Below are positions 7,251 through 15,499 of a stretch of 23,611 nt of DNA, piece after piece. The number at the start of each line of letters is the position of its first letter. The stretch's first letter is position 1. Under the pieces are notes generated by a model. The model saw only the letters and a program-made list of their open reading frames with translations. It did not search any database and was not told the DNA's origin. Origin of the DNA: CAZFDE01 sp964517795 (GTDB lineage Bacteria > Planctomycetota > Phycisphaerae > Sedimentisphaerales > Anaerobacaceae); assembly GCA_964517795.1 (NCBI GenBank), contig CAZFDE010000037.1, positions 1-23,611 of the forward strand, in the 5' to 3' direction. The translations under genes were made by a program, and so were the position numbers.

Positions 7251-8024
7251 TTAAGGCCGCACCGGCTCTTCCCAGCGACGACCATCCTTCTCGAATTCCA
7301 CACTGTCGGGATTAATTTTGATAATAGTTGCCCCGGCGATCTCACTGCCTTCGTGGTAGATCTCGGTTCCGATCACCGCAGTAGGATTGTCATTGCTAAA
7401 GACAATGCCTTTGACGAGGATATCCCCTGTTTCATTGACAGCCGCAATCGGCTTTTTTTCCATTTTCATCGGATCGCGTTGAATATCTTCATAGGTTTGC
7501 GGGATTTTCCATTGAATCTCCGCCGGTTTTGATTGCTGGGCAATCGCGGCCGACGGTTTCACCGGCGAGGTGGCAACCTGACCGCTTGGACCGCTGCCAA
7601 TTGCTTTGAACAGGACCACCAACAGGATCACCGTCAAAACCGGTATCAGCGCAATCATTTTTTTCTGTTTCGAATCAGCACCGGACAAGGTGACCATTTT
7701 TATCTTAAGCTGCTTAAACCATTGGCTTAGCACCGAGGGTTGCGAAGATTTTTGCGCACCGAGCGATGCCGGACGAAGGATCGCTTCCGGCGAGGCCGGT
7801 TTAGACTTAGGCTGCTGTTTCACCGGTGCCGACGTCTGGGCGTTCTTAGATCCGCTGCTATATGCGTTTCGGTGTTCCGCACATTCGGGTGCATAAATAC
7901 TGTGCTGCGGCTGAGGTTCCGGGGCCGATGATGGGCAGTCCTGTGTATTTTCCTGGCCGGGAAGATGCACACCGTCAAAAATACTGGCAATATCTTTATG
8001 TAAACCGCCTTTATTCTTCTGCAT
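7251..8024 (-). CDS. GspB/PilP-like bitopic assembly protein
   Basis: A 257-residue protein with a Pro/Ser/Gln-rich cytoplasmic region of about 120 residues, one transmembrane helix (about 123-141, MIALIPVLTVILLVVLFKAI) and a periplasmic C-terminus. The last 55 residues (DILVKGIVFSNDNPTAVIG, EGSEIAGATIIKINPDSVEF) match the small beta domain of GspB/GspC/PilP proteins, which links the inner-membrane PilMNO platform to the secretin. The ATG at 8024 has GGAGGT at good spacing and overlaps the end of the ParA-like gene by 14 bp, so translation is likely coupled. The position next to the secretin supports the role. Which of the PilP or GspB labels fits better cannot be decided by eye. Confidence 0.78.
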   Translation of the reverse strand: MQKNKGGLHKDIASIFDGVHLPGQENTQDCPSSAPEPQPQHSIYAPECAEHRNAYSSGSKNAQTSAPVKQQPKSKPASPEAILRPASLGAQKSSQPSVLSQWFKQLKIKMVTLSGADSKQKKMIALIPVLTVILLVVLFKAIGSGPSGQVATSPVKPSAAIAQQSKPAEIQWKIPQTYEDIQRDPMKMEKKPIAAVNETGDILVKGIVFSNDNPTAVIGTEIYHEGSEIAGATIIKINPDSVEFEKDGRRWEEPVRP

Positions 8025-8838
8025 GATGAACGACCTCCATAACCGCCGTGGGTTGTTGCTGGGTTTGCAAATCTGATTGACCGTAAAGGATTTCCTGGGC
8101 CAGCGCCTGATGCTCTTTGGCCGCTCGACTGTCTGGTGCGTAGGTCAACACCGATTCACCGGCACTGGGTGCTTCGGCCAGCCGCACGGTTCGGTGAATC
8201 ACCGTCGAAAAGACCAGATCGCCGAAATACTCACGCATCTGCTGCTGAACCTGGCGGCTGAAAATACTGACGTTTTCGACAAACGTCAACAGCAGGCCGA
8301 GGATTTTCACACGGCACGGCTGGTAGCGGCTGCGGATTGCATTGGTCGTTTCGAATAATTGCTTGAGTCCTTCCATGGCGTAATAATGCACCTGAACGGG
8401 CACGATCACATCATCGCTGGCGACAAACGCATTGAGTGTCAGCATCCCCACCGACGGCGGGCAATCAATAATGCACAGATCGTATCGACCGGATACTTTC
8501 TGCAGTTGCTTTTCGAGCATCCGTTCTTTGCCGTCGATGGAAGACAGCAGCATTTCGGCACGGGCCAGGAAAATATTGCTCGGGGCCAGATCAAGGTGCT
8601 CCGTTTTCGTGGACGTGATCACCGATTGAATATCGAACTGCGGATCGGTCAGGGCATCGCAGATGGTTTTGTCAAACATATCGGGATTAAATCCGAATCC
8701 GATGGTGGCATGCCCCTGCTGATCCAGATCGACCAGCAGCACGTTTTTATCCATCTGCGCAAACGCCGCCGCAAGATTGACCGCAGTGGTCGTCTTGCCG
8801 CATCCGCCTTTCTGATTGACGATGGATATTATTCTCAT
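8011..8838 (-). CDS. ParA/Soj-family ATPase within the pilus operon
   Basis: A 275-residue P-loop ATPase with the deviant Walker A motif KGGCGKTT (Lys10 and Lys15), the second motif LLVDLDQQGHAT (Asp39) and Walker B CIIDCPPS (Asp125). This is the ParA/MinD/Soj superfamily; such ATPases position DNA, chemoreceptors, flagella or pili by ATP-dependent dimerisation and surface binding. No ParB gene or parS-like site was seen, and there is no MinD-type amphipathic C-terminal helix; the tail is Gln-rich and probably disordered. The gene sits between pilO and the GspB/PilP-like gene, 12 bp from the former and overlapping the latter, so a role in placing or counting the machine is more likely than chromosome segregation. 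That role is inference. The ATG has AAAGGA upstream. Confidence 0.88.
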   Translation of the reverse strand: MRIISIVNQKGGCGKTTTAVNLAAAFAQMDKNVLLVDLDQQGHATIGFGFNPDMFDKTICDALTDPQFDIQSVITSTKTEHLDLAPSNIFLARAEMLLSSIDGKERMLEKQLQKVSGRYDLCIIDCPPSVGMLTLNAFVASDDVIVPVQVHYYAMEGLKQLFETTNAIRSRYQPCRVKILGLLLTFVENVSIFSRQVQQQMREYFGDLVFSTVIHRTVRLAEAPSAGESVLTYAPDSRAAKEHQALAQEILYGQSDLQTQQQPTAVMEVVHHAEE

Positions 8839-8850
8839 GGCCTTTTTCCT

Positions 8851-9414
8851 TTAACTTTGCTGTTCCTTGCGAACAAAAATGGATAATTCCATAGTGACGG
8901 GATTCTTCGACTGATCTTCATCGTCGCGGCTGATCGAAAACGCATCGATGAAAACCAGCGGCGAATTACGTTCCAGTGCATTGAGGAATTTGGCAAACTG
9001 ATCAAATCGACCGTCGAACGTGGCATACATCCGGCTTTCGGCCAGATAATCGCAATTGGGGAGCTCTTCGGCGTCCCGGCTCTTGATGCTGAACGAGGAG
9101 ACCTGCTGCGCGTTGGCGATTCGGCTGATATCAAACGTGATGTTGGCCGAATTTCTCGCCGGGATCGCATACCGATCCAATTGATCTTCCCGTTCTTCGA
9201 GTTCTTTGCGCATCTTTTGGCGGGTTTCCAGACGAGACAGAGCAAACACCGATTCGTACTGACTGCGTTTGTGCTGGATTTTGCCGGACAACTGTCGCCG
9301 CATGTTGTTTTGAGGCGAGATCAGCAAGAGATACACCAATACAAATGCGACGATGCTGACCGCCCAGATCACACCCAACATCAAAAAATATTTTTTCGTT
9401 CCGATTCGACTCAT
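8851..9414 (-). CDS. pilO: PilO/GspM-like inner-membrane assembly protein
   Basis: A 187-residue bitopic protein. A short basic N-terminus is followed by a transmembrane helix (about 10-32), a charged coiled-coil stretch (about 36-85, rich in Arg, Glu, Gln) and a small alpha/beta periplasmic domain (about 90-182: SFSIKSRDAEELP, YATFDGRFDQFAKFLNALERNSPLVFIDAFSI). The last segment is characteristic of the ferredoxin-like fold of PilO/GspM. It lies 5 bp after the PilN-like gene and 12 bp before the ParA-like gene. The PilM-N-O order supports the call more than the weak sequence signature does. It should pair with PilN to form the periplasmic frame of the platform. Confidence 0.8.
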   Translation of the reverse strand: MSRIGTKKYFLMLGVIWAVSIVAFVLVYLLLISPQNNMRRQLSGKIQHKRSQYESVFALSRLETRQKMRKELEEREDQLDRYAIPARNSANITFDISRIANAQQVSSFSIKSRDAEELPNCDYLAESRMYATFDGRFDQFAKFLNALERNSPLVFIDAFSISRDDEDQSKNPVTMELSIFVRKEQQS

Positions 9415-9419
9415 GACGC

Positions 9420-10061
9420 TTAAAACTCCGGCTTGAAAATGAAATAAATTTCATAGGTTACAAATTCCGCACTGGCCGAGTCGTCATACGCCTGGGCGAC
9501 TTTAATGTCCTGGAGCTTCGGCCCCAACAATCCTGGCGATCCGAGACGGTCACGAAAATCCCGGACCATCCCATCACAATCGTCCGTCATCCGGCCGGTC
9601 AATGAAACATGCAGCGTCCGAACCGGTACGCTGACATCGATCATCTGCTTGGGATTGTCTTTGTTAGGTATTTTCTTGCGGATGGATTTTCGGCTCACTT
9701 GCAAATTAGCTAACCGCATTTGTTCGGGCAGATGTTCGACCACCGCCATAATCACCGGGGACCATTGACTGTGACGCCGGATCGAACCAGCAATTTCTGC
9801 CATACAGGAGGCAATTGCTTCATCCCGGGCTTCGACTGTCTTTTGAAAATCGAATGCCTCGGCCATGTTGGCTAATTTTGTGTCATAATCGGTCAATGTG
9901 TTCTGCTGCACGGCAATGGCGACCCTGTTGGACATATAGGTTCCGACCAACACGATCGTCAGGATGAACGGAAAGACGACGGTAGCCACGCCCAGCGAAA
10001 TCGAGGCTGCACCGGGCTTGACCGGTTTATTGTTGCCTTTTAATAGATCGATCTCAAACAT
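9420..10061 (-). CDS. pilN: PilN-like inner-membrane assembly protein
   Basis: A 213-residue bitopic protein. The N-terminus reads MFEIDLLKG, at the position of the INLLP-type motif by which PilN docks into the groove of PilM. A transmembrane helix spans about 22-44, then a helical stretch (about 50-90) and a periplasmic alpha/beta domain (about 95-213: HSQWSPVIMAVVEHLPEQMRL, TLHVSLTGRMTD). The start lies one base after the PilM stop (TGATATG), a sign of translational coupling and equal synthesis. Order and architecture make the call fairly firm. Confidence 0.82.
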   Translation of the reverse strand: MFEIDLLKGNNKPVKPGAASISLGVATVVFPFILTIVLVGTYMSNRVAIAVQQNTLTDYDTKLANMAEAFDFQKTVEARDEAIASCMAEIAGSIRRHSQWSPVIMAVVEHLPEQMRLANLQVSRKSIRKKIPNKDNPKQMIDVSVPVRTLHVSLTGRMTDDCDGMVRDFRDRLGSPGLLGPKLQDIKVAQAYDDSASAEFVTYEIYFIFKPEF

Positions 10062-10062
10062 A

Positions 10063-11106
10063 TCAAATGGACCTCATCGCCAACCCGGCCGCAACCGCCA
10101 TCGCCGGGCCGTTAGTTGCTAACAATGATTCGGTTTCAACAGGGACGGCTTTGGCCATCTTATCGAACGGATTCCACTGGAGTACGTCGGCCCCCAGTTT
10201 ACGCTCAAGCAAGCTGACAAATCCGGGAACAATGGAAAATCCGCCGCAAACATAAATCGTCTCGATTGCAGGTTTCTGGCCCTGCGCTTGATAATAACGA
10301 AGCGAATTGTTGATATCGTTCATTAATTCGCGTGCGGGCTGTTCGAGCATCTCGGCGGTGATTTCGAAATCGCCGTTTTTAACTAATGCATCGGCGTCGT
10401 CCGGCGTCCGCCCCAGGGCACCCGCCAATTTGCGGGATATCTCCACACCGGCGTGATGAATATCGCGAATAAACGGAATACCATCATTACCGATGACAGC
10501 CAGGTTTGTCGTGGTATGGCCGACATTCAATACTGCGGCCGTGCGGGACGGATCGACAACTTCGATTTCACGCAGCACGTTCAACAGGGCTAACCCGTCC
10601 ACTTCCATCAACACGGTATTGAGTGTCGCATCGGATGCCAGCAGCACTTTCGATTGAATGACTTTATTAGTCGCGGCTACCAAAAAACCTTTGACGCGAT
10701 CATTGTCTTTAGCGAGTAGTTGATAATCGACCGCCCCCTCATCCACGCTGAATGGGCAGACTTGAGACGCCTCCAGTCGAATCGCTCCGGCCAGCTCAGC
10801 CGGCGCCAGTGCGGGAAATTGAAAATCGCGAACGGCAACCTGCGAACCGCTGACCCCGCAGACGGCCATTTTCGCCGAACAGCCGGACTGTTCGATGCAT
10901 TGCGCAATCGCGCGGCCGATAGCGAACTCATCGACATGATCTGCGATATGACGGCTGACATCAATATCCTCCGAAGCCGCAGCAGTTACTGTCCATGTGC
11001 CGGCGTTATGTTCAAGCTGGATCAGCTTGACTGATGCGCTGCCGATATCCAGCCCGAGAACCGCATACTGATTGATATTAAGCCATTGTTTCAATTTCGA
11101 TAACAT
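10063..11106 (-). CDS. pilM: PilM, actin-like ATPase of the pilus platform
   Basis: A 347-residue cytoplasmic actin-like protein. The phosphate-1 motif is VLGLDIGSASVKLIQLE (16-32), phosphate-2 is VLNVGHTTTNLAVIG (192-206) and the adenosine motif is TIYVCGGFSIVPGF (283-296). PilM forms the cytoplasmic ring that binds PilN and connects to the PilB motor. It is the first gene of the second operon, after an intrinsic terminator and about 225 bp of leader, with pilN starting one base after its stop. AAGGAAAG precedes the ATG. Confidence 0.92.
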   Translation of the reverse strand: MLSKLKQWLNINQYAVLGLDIGSASVKLIQLEHNAGTWTVTAAASEDIDVSRHIADHVDEFAIGRAIAQCIEQSGCSAKMAVCGVSGSQVAVRDFQFPALAPAELAGAIRLEASQVCPFSVDEGAVDYQLLAKDNDRVKGFLVAATNKVIQSKVLLASDATLNTVLMEVDGLALLNVLREIEVVDPSRTAAVLNVGHTTTNLAVIGNDGIPFIRDIHHAGVEISRKLAGALGRTPDDADALVKNGDFEITAEMLEQPARELMNDINNSLRYYQAQGQKPAIETIYVCGGFSIVPGFVSLLERKLGADVLQWNPFDKMAKAVPVETESLLATNGPAMAVAAGLAMRSI

Positions 11107-11331
11107 CTGTTACTTTCCTTTTTTCAGGCCGTTATGGGATACCTGATTCCACGTCAACATCATTCATCGACGTATCAATGAAGCGGTTTAACTGAAAAAA
11201 TGAATTTCTCGCGTGTTTATTTATTTTGTCTGCCGCAGAACAAGGACCGATAAGAGCGAACGCATTTGACAAAAAGTATTCCTTTTAAAAAAAAGGGAAA
11301 TACCTATCGTTATAAAAAAATCACGGTGGGT
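11107..11331 (-). promoter_or_regulatory. Leader region of the pilM operon
   Basis: About 225 bp between the terminator of the upstream pilin operon and pilM. On the minus strand TTGACG with CATAAC 15 bp downstream, close to pilM, is the best promoter-like pair I found, and the spacing is short. A second hairpin-like element lies at about 11277-11304 (GTATTCCTTTT against AAAAGGGAAATAC, imperfect) and is followed by TTTTT on the minus strand, so it could back up the terminator. No open frame of note. Confidence 0.3.
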
Positions 11332-11366
11332 AAAAAAATAAGGCGATCGTTTTATCGGACGCCTTA
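11332..11366 (-). terminator. Intrinsic terminator of the first pilin operon
   Basis: On the minus strand TAAGGCG (11366-11360) pairs with CGCCTTA (11345-11339) across a 14-nt loop, followed directly by seven T (11338-11332). It begins 24 bp after the stop of the large X gene and separates the pilB-to-pilin operon from the pilM operon. Confidence 0.8.
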
Positions 11367-11389
11367 GAATTTGTATTCAATGTTATTTC

Positions 11390-13096
11390 TCACTGACCGT
11401 TACCGGTATAATCCCGCCAGCCGGCCGGGGCAGGAACATATTTACTGCGCAGCCATACATCGCCGGGCAAAATCCCTTCACGAAAACGCGGATCAAACAG
11501 ATATTGTTTGAGGTAGCCATCGGAACCGATCAATCCGACCACCCCGCGGATTGCTTCAGAGATCGTACCGCGTAACGTCAGATCATCCTGACTGCCGTTG
11601 GCCTCTTTGCGACCGCCGTAATAACCGCGGGCTACATTCTCGGCGCCAAAGCCGCCCCCGCCGACGGTCAGCGAAGCCTCGATAATCATTGGGTCGGGCA
11701 GGTATCGTTTGTACGTATTGGAGGGATAACCCGGATCGGAACGCCCGATCGGCACATACACATGACCGTTGACATTACGAGGCTGACCATCGACATAGCC
11801 GTAATCGGCCATCCCCGGATCGACCACACGGATCACACCGCCGGCAATCAATCCCAGCGCATTGGGATTATCTTTGGTCGGCATCCCATTGGCATCATGG
11901 GGGCCGGCCAGATGAATCGAATCGGCAATCCAGATATTTCCAGTTGCGACAATCGTAATGCGTCCTTTCACGACCTGGTCGCCGCCGTGCAATGCCAGGT
12001 CACCGCCGATGATGACATTGCCATCGACATAAATCTGGCCGCCGGGTTCACTTTCCATCCCGGCGATCGACTGTGTGACGTATGTCTGTTCGACATTACC
12101 CACAATACGCTGGCCGGTGGCTTCGGCATTGCTGGGCATCATGTGATAGGCGTAAATCGGATAACGGCTGTAACTATTTCCGTTAATGCAATAATCCCAT
12201 GTCCGCGAATCGCTGCTCTGGCGAAAACCGCGCACTGTACAGTTATTGGTAACCCGGATCTTGCCAACGCCGTTCATTACACCAAATTCGATCTGAACCG
12301 CCGATTGTGGATTGGGCAAACTGGCTGTACCTCGCGGAGTAAACCGACAGGCCTGCAGGGTGCTGTCACGGAACCGCTGTATTTTTGTTGCAATTGACGA
12401 ACTGTCCGTAATGCGACTTTCGGGCTGGTCAAACCGGATCCCGCCCTGAAAGAGATTGATGACACCGGCGTATTTATTGTAGCCCGAACCGTCGCGCTGA
12501 CTTTCGCCCATCGTCACTTCAGATAAGAACTGGGGATCGCCGGAGATATAAATATCCCGGTTATCCGGATTGTCATTGAGCTGGTTAATGTGGATCGGCA
12601 TATCGATCACTTCACCGGCTGCGAAATAGACCGGCGTCGTGGACGAACTGCTTTGCGGCACGCGGCACATGCCCATGTCCCAGCCACCAATCTCCTGCAG
12701 CACGATCACATCGACAATTCGGCTGAACTGGCCGGAATAACCCGTGGATACGATTCGATACGCCGGCCGGGATCGCATAAACGAATACATCGAGATCGTA
12801 ACATCACATCGCCCGTTTTGGAACTGGATGGAGTCCGAAACACTGCCGCCGGCTTTCATGACATAAAAAATATCTTCCTGTCGGCTCATCCAGAAAATGG
12901 CTTTTTCATAGCCGGCCTCGGCGGCCAGCATGGCGATTGTTTCGGCCTTTTGACGGCTTGCGTGAAGCCGCGCACCGCGACTGACAGACAAAATGCCGAT
13001 CCCCAGGGCCGTCAGGACCACCATGGCCATCATGACAAAGATAAGAACATTTCCTTTCGGGCAAACACGGATCGCTTTCTTTGTTTTGATTTTCAT
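11390..13096 (-). CDS. Large PilX/GspK-like minor pilin, triplet 2
   Basis: A 568-residue paralogue of the protein at 2757-4472, nearly equal in length. The N-terminus has CPKG|NVLIFVMMAMVVLTALGIGIL, with no Glu at +5, then MLAAEAGYEKAIFWMS. Long blocks match the paralogue: GGW-MGMCRVP, PIHINQLND, IRVTNNCTVRGF, SRTWDY, GGQIYVDGNVIIGGDL, ITIVATGNIWIADS, GFGAEN, RGVVGLIG-DGY and GILPGDVWL. The large Gly-rich beta-strand region suggests a beta-helical exposed domain. The ATG at 13096 follows AAGGAG, 12 bp after the W gene. It is the last gene before the terminator. A role as a fibre-tip subunit (GspK position) is inferred; it may act as an adhesin or substrate-binding tip. Confidence 0.85.
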   Translation of the reverse strand: MKIKTKKAIRVCPKGNVLIFVMMAMVVLTALGIGILSVSRGARLHASRQKAETIAMLAAEAGYEKAIFWMSRQEDIFYVMKAGGSVSDSIQFQNGRCDVTISMYSFMRSRPAYRIVSTGYSGQFSRIVDVIVLQEIGGWDMGMCRVPQSSSSTTPVYFAAGEVIDMPIHINQLNDNPDNRDIYISGDPQFLSEVTMGESQRDGSGYNKYAGVINLFQGGIRFDQPESRITDSSSIATKIQRFRDSTLQACRFTPRGTASLPNPQSAVQIEFGVMNGVGKIRVTNNCTVRGFRQSSDSRTWDYCINGNSYSRYPIYAYHMMPSNAEATGQRIVGNVEQTYVTQSIAGMESEPGGQIYVDGNVIIGGDLALHGGDQVVKGRITIVATGNIWIADSIHLAGPHDANGMPTKDNPNALGLIAGGVIRVVDPGMADYGYVDGQPRNVNGHVYVPIGRSDPGYPSNTYKRYLPDPMIIEASLTVGGGGFGAENVARGYYGGRKEANGSQDDLTLRGTISEAIRGVVGLIGSDGYLKQYLFDPRFREGILPGDVWLRSKYVPAPAGWRDYTGNGQ

Positions 13097-13108
13097 CGGC
13101 TTTGCTCC

Positions 13109-13780
13109 TTATTTGGGCCAGACATTACGCAGCATGGTCGCGGTTTTGACATGGGTGGATTTGCCGGTTTGGCCATCTTCCAGATACAGATCAATCCGCA
13201 CGCATCCCTGCCCGATGTCGTTGAGCATCGTGTGGCTGAATGTATGACTCATATCCGGCTGAGATACGTTTTCGGCCAGCGTAACGGTTTTTACATTCGT
13301 GGTGTTGCGCAACCCGTTCACGACCGCACCGGGCGGGAAATCGCCGTAATCGACCCTCAACTGATCGTTTTCAATGTAGAAAAAGGCATACGCGGTGGCT
13401 GTCTTGGATTCGTTGAGCAGATTATGACTGTCCTGCTGATCGAGCGGCACATCCCAGTATCGAAACTCGACCGCTTCGCCATAAACCAATTCCTCGGTAT
13501 CCTGCATCTGCGGCATCGCTTTGACGTACTGGCCGTTGATTCTTTCATAGATGGTATAGTTGAGCCGATTGGCTTTGCGGCCCATCGCACCGAATGCGAT
13601 CATCACCATTCGGGCATCCTGACGAATCGGATCGTTGACCTGATCGTATGTACGCTGCCATGATTTATGACCGTTCACCAGCAGAATACCGGACGTCAGG
13701 ACAACAAGAGTGGATAACGCCATGGACAGTGCCAGCTCAACGATCGTAATACCTGATTGTTGTTTTCGCGTTCGTACCAT
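13109..13780 (-). CDS. PilW/GspJ-like minor pilin, triplet 2
   Basis: A 223-residue prepilin: QQSG|ITIVELALSMALSTLVVLTSGILL, with Gly at -1 and Glu at +5. The C-terminal domain shares NRLNYTIYE, AVEFRYWDV, ATAYAFFYI, LRVDYG-FPPGAV and a terminal LRNVWP with the triplet-3 homologue. GGAGG precedes the ATG, which lies 2 bp after the V gene stop. It probably corresponds to GspJ in a V-W-X tip complex. Confidence 0.87.
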   Translation of the reverse strand: MVRTRKQQSGITIVELALSMALSTLVVLTSGILLVNGHKSWQRTYDQVNDPIRQDARMVMIAFGAMGRKANRLNYTIYERINGQYVKAMPQMQDTEELVYGEAVEFRYWDVPLDQQDSHNLLNESKTATAYAFFYIENDQLRVDYGDFPPGAVVNGLRNTTNVKTVTLAENVSQPDMSHTFSHTMLNDIGQGCVRIDLYLEDGQTGKSTHVKTATMLRNVWPK

Positions 13781-13782
13781 TT

Positions 13783-14259
13783 TCAGCCTCCGGACTGGTC
13801 TGTTCGGACATACGTGGATAACACAAAATCCGAACCGGACGGGTAGCTGACCTGAGCATTGATACGGCGCAGCGTGATATCGCTGGCGGAATCATAGCCA
13901 AGATCGTTGTAACTGAGATTCATATACACAATGACATTATCGACGTCGATACTGTACTGATAGCCTTCTTGATCGGCGATCACAAAGCCCATATTCAGCC
14001 CCATCGGGTTATAATTCACCACACCGCCGGTGTTCTTCCAGTCCTCAAGCACCAGTTGCGCAACCTGCGTGGCAACCAAATCGGCATCGGCGTTTTTTCG
14101 GTGCAGGGCCGCATAATACTCATAACCCAATGCGCCCAAGGCAATAATCGACAGCATCGTAATCGCCAGGATCACTTCGATGAGGGTATAGCCGCATCGA
14201 CAGGAGGGGTTCGTCAAACCCTTTGAAATAATCATATTTTTCCCGTTGGCTTGGATCAT
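13783..14259 (-). CDS. PilV/GspI-like minor pilin, triplet 2
   Basis: A 158-residue prepilin with a long (about 23-residue) basic leader: CRCG|YTLIEVILAITMLSIIALGALGYEYY, Gly at -1 and Glu at +5. It shares AQLVLEDWKN, the central Y-Y-I-VD block and ITLRRINAQV...VLSTYVRTD with the triplet-3 homologue. AAAGGAGGG stands before the ATG at 14259, 15 bp after the triplet-1 X gene. Confidence 0.87.
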   Translation of the reverse strand: MIQANGKNMIISKGLTNPSCRCGYTLIEVILAITMLSIIALGALGYEYYAALHRKNADADLVATQVAQLVLEDWKNTGGVVNYNPMGLNMGFVIADQEGYQYSIDVDNVIVYMNLSYNDLGYDSASDITLRRINAQVSYPSGSDFVLSTYVRTDQSGG

Positions 14260-14274
14260 ACGTTATTCCCTCCT

Positions 14275-15477
14275 TTATTGTTCTTTCCAGCGGCCGACAC
14301 GAAAACTGACGGCCTGGTCGTTATAACCTGAATTTCGAAGTGACGCATCGTAGTAAATTTTGACACTGTTTTTCATTTCGACCGTTTTACCGACGACTGA
14401 GCCGTAAATGTCCGCCGAGTTGTGATAGACGATGTCGGCCTTCGGCGTGTACATGGCCGCATACAGTTCGCTGCTGTTTTTTAGATTGACGCTTGTACAG
14501 GTATCCAAACCGTAAATTTTCAGCCGCTGCGGGTCCTGGGTGTTATTGTTCATGTTGCTGCTGTTCTTGAATTCGATCTTGCCGCCGACATAAAGTGTCA
14601 GGGACGAATTGTTCGATTTGGAGATATCAAAATCAACCGAATTGCCTAAGATGACATCCCCGACCACGTAGATTTCCACCTGGCCTTCAATGGTCACTTT
14701 CTTACTATTACCCAGATTAATCTTATCATACTTTTTCGATGTTTTTATCGTCGCATTCTTTTTCAGTGTGCCGCTGCTGGGAAGCGCCTGTATATGGCTT
14801 GGGACCACGACCGATGTCAGTTCCGCCGGTTCGGGCATGGCGTAGGTCTTGCCCTTGATCTTTATTGAATTTCCCTTATTGATCACGATCTTGGGATCGC
14901 CACCTGCACCGACAGCGACGTCGCCGTAAATGGTTATCGAATTTTTAAGATCGACCGCACCTTTCTGTGTACTGTTGGTACCGACTTTTAAAACTTTATT
15001 CTTACTTGGGAAATTATACCCTGAGATCTCGGCGGAATTTTTCAAATCGATCGCTTCATCGCCGAAAACGGCAAAATCGAACGGCCCGCCCAAGTGCAAT
15101 GTCGAAATCACATGTTTTTGGACCGGTCCGGATGTGCCGAGGCAATCGATGGTATAGCCATTGGTTGTATCGCCGGTAACGGTATAGGTATAAAGCGCAT
15201 CGGCATTCGGCAGGATTTCGTTGTTGACGACCGGCAGATTTACATCCGACCAGGGTTTGACTTTTACCTTTTGATTCATCAGATACAAGGCCTTGACCAG
15301 TCCGGCATCGGCGGCACACTGGGCCTGAACACGCTGGGTATAGCGAATCGCATCCACCCGCCCGCGCAGTCCGACCTGAAGCAGCCCGATACCCGTCACC
15401 GAAAGGATGACAATCGCAAACAGCACCATCACCAATGCCGAGCCGGTTCTTTGTTTCGAATTATCCTGCCGTTTCAT
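14275..15477 (-). CDS. PilX-like minor pilin with Asn-Ser repeat domain, triplet 1
   Basis: A 400-residue protein. A basic leader ends RTG|SALVMVLFAIVILSVTGIGLLQVGL, with no Glu at +5, then QCAADAGLVKALYLMN as in PilX-type proteins. From about residue 130 it resembles the beta-helical domain seen on many large PilX-like proteins (DUF7305-like by my recollection): FAVFGDEAIDLKNSAEISG, AMYTPKADIVYHNSADIYGSVVG. A hydrophobic-x-Asn-Ser motif recurs nine times between 146 and 371, suggesting a solenoid with stacked Asn-Ser positions. It is about 170 residues shorter than the other two X proteins and not closely similar to them. The ATG follows AGAGGAAC. It stands in the X position of the first V-W-X triplet. 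Confidence 0.82.
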   Translation of the reverse strand: MKRQDNSKQRTGSALVMVLFAIVILSVTGIGLLQVGLRGRVDAIRYTQRVQAQCAADAGLVKALYLMNQKVKVKPWSDVNLPVVNNEILPNADALYTYTVTGDTTNGYTIDCLGTSGPVQKHVISTLHLGGPFDFAVFGDEAIDLKNSAEISGYNFPSKNKVLKVGTNSTQKGAVDLKNSITIYGDVAVGAGGDPKIVINKGNSIKIKGKTYAMPEPAELTSVVVPSHIQALPSSGTLKKNATIKTSKKYDKINLGNSKKVTIEGQVEIYVVGDVILGNSVDFDISKSNNSSLTLYVGGKIEFKNSSNMNNNTQDPQRLKIYGLDTCTSVNLKNSSELYAAMYTPKADIVYHNSADIYGSVVGKTVEMKNSVKIYYDASLRNSGYNDQAVSFRVGRWKEQ

Positions 15478-15499
15478 TTTATGTTCCTCTGCTTAAGAG

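Noticed and set aside
2757..13096. Composite mobile element bounded by the two large X paralogues
   Set aside because: The paralogues are full-length pilins in operons, diverged throughout, with no transposase, integrase or terminal repeats.
12590..13663. 357-codon + strand frame opposite the X and W genes of triplet 2
   Set aside because: Antisense shadow of two clear pilin genes; no ribosome site or recognisable domain.
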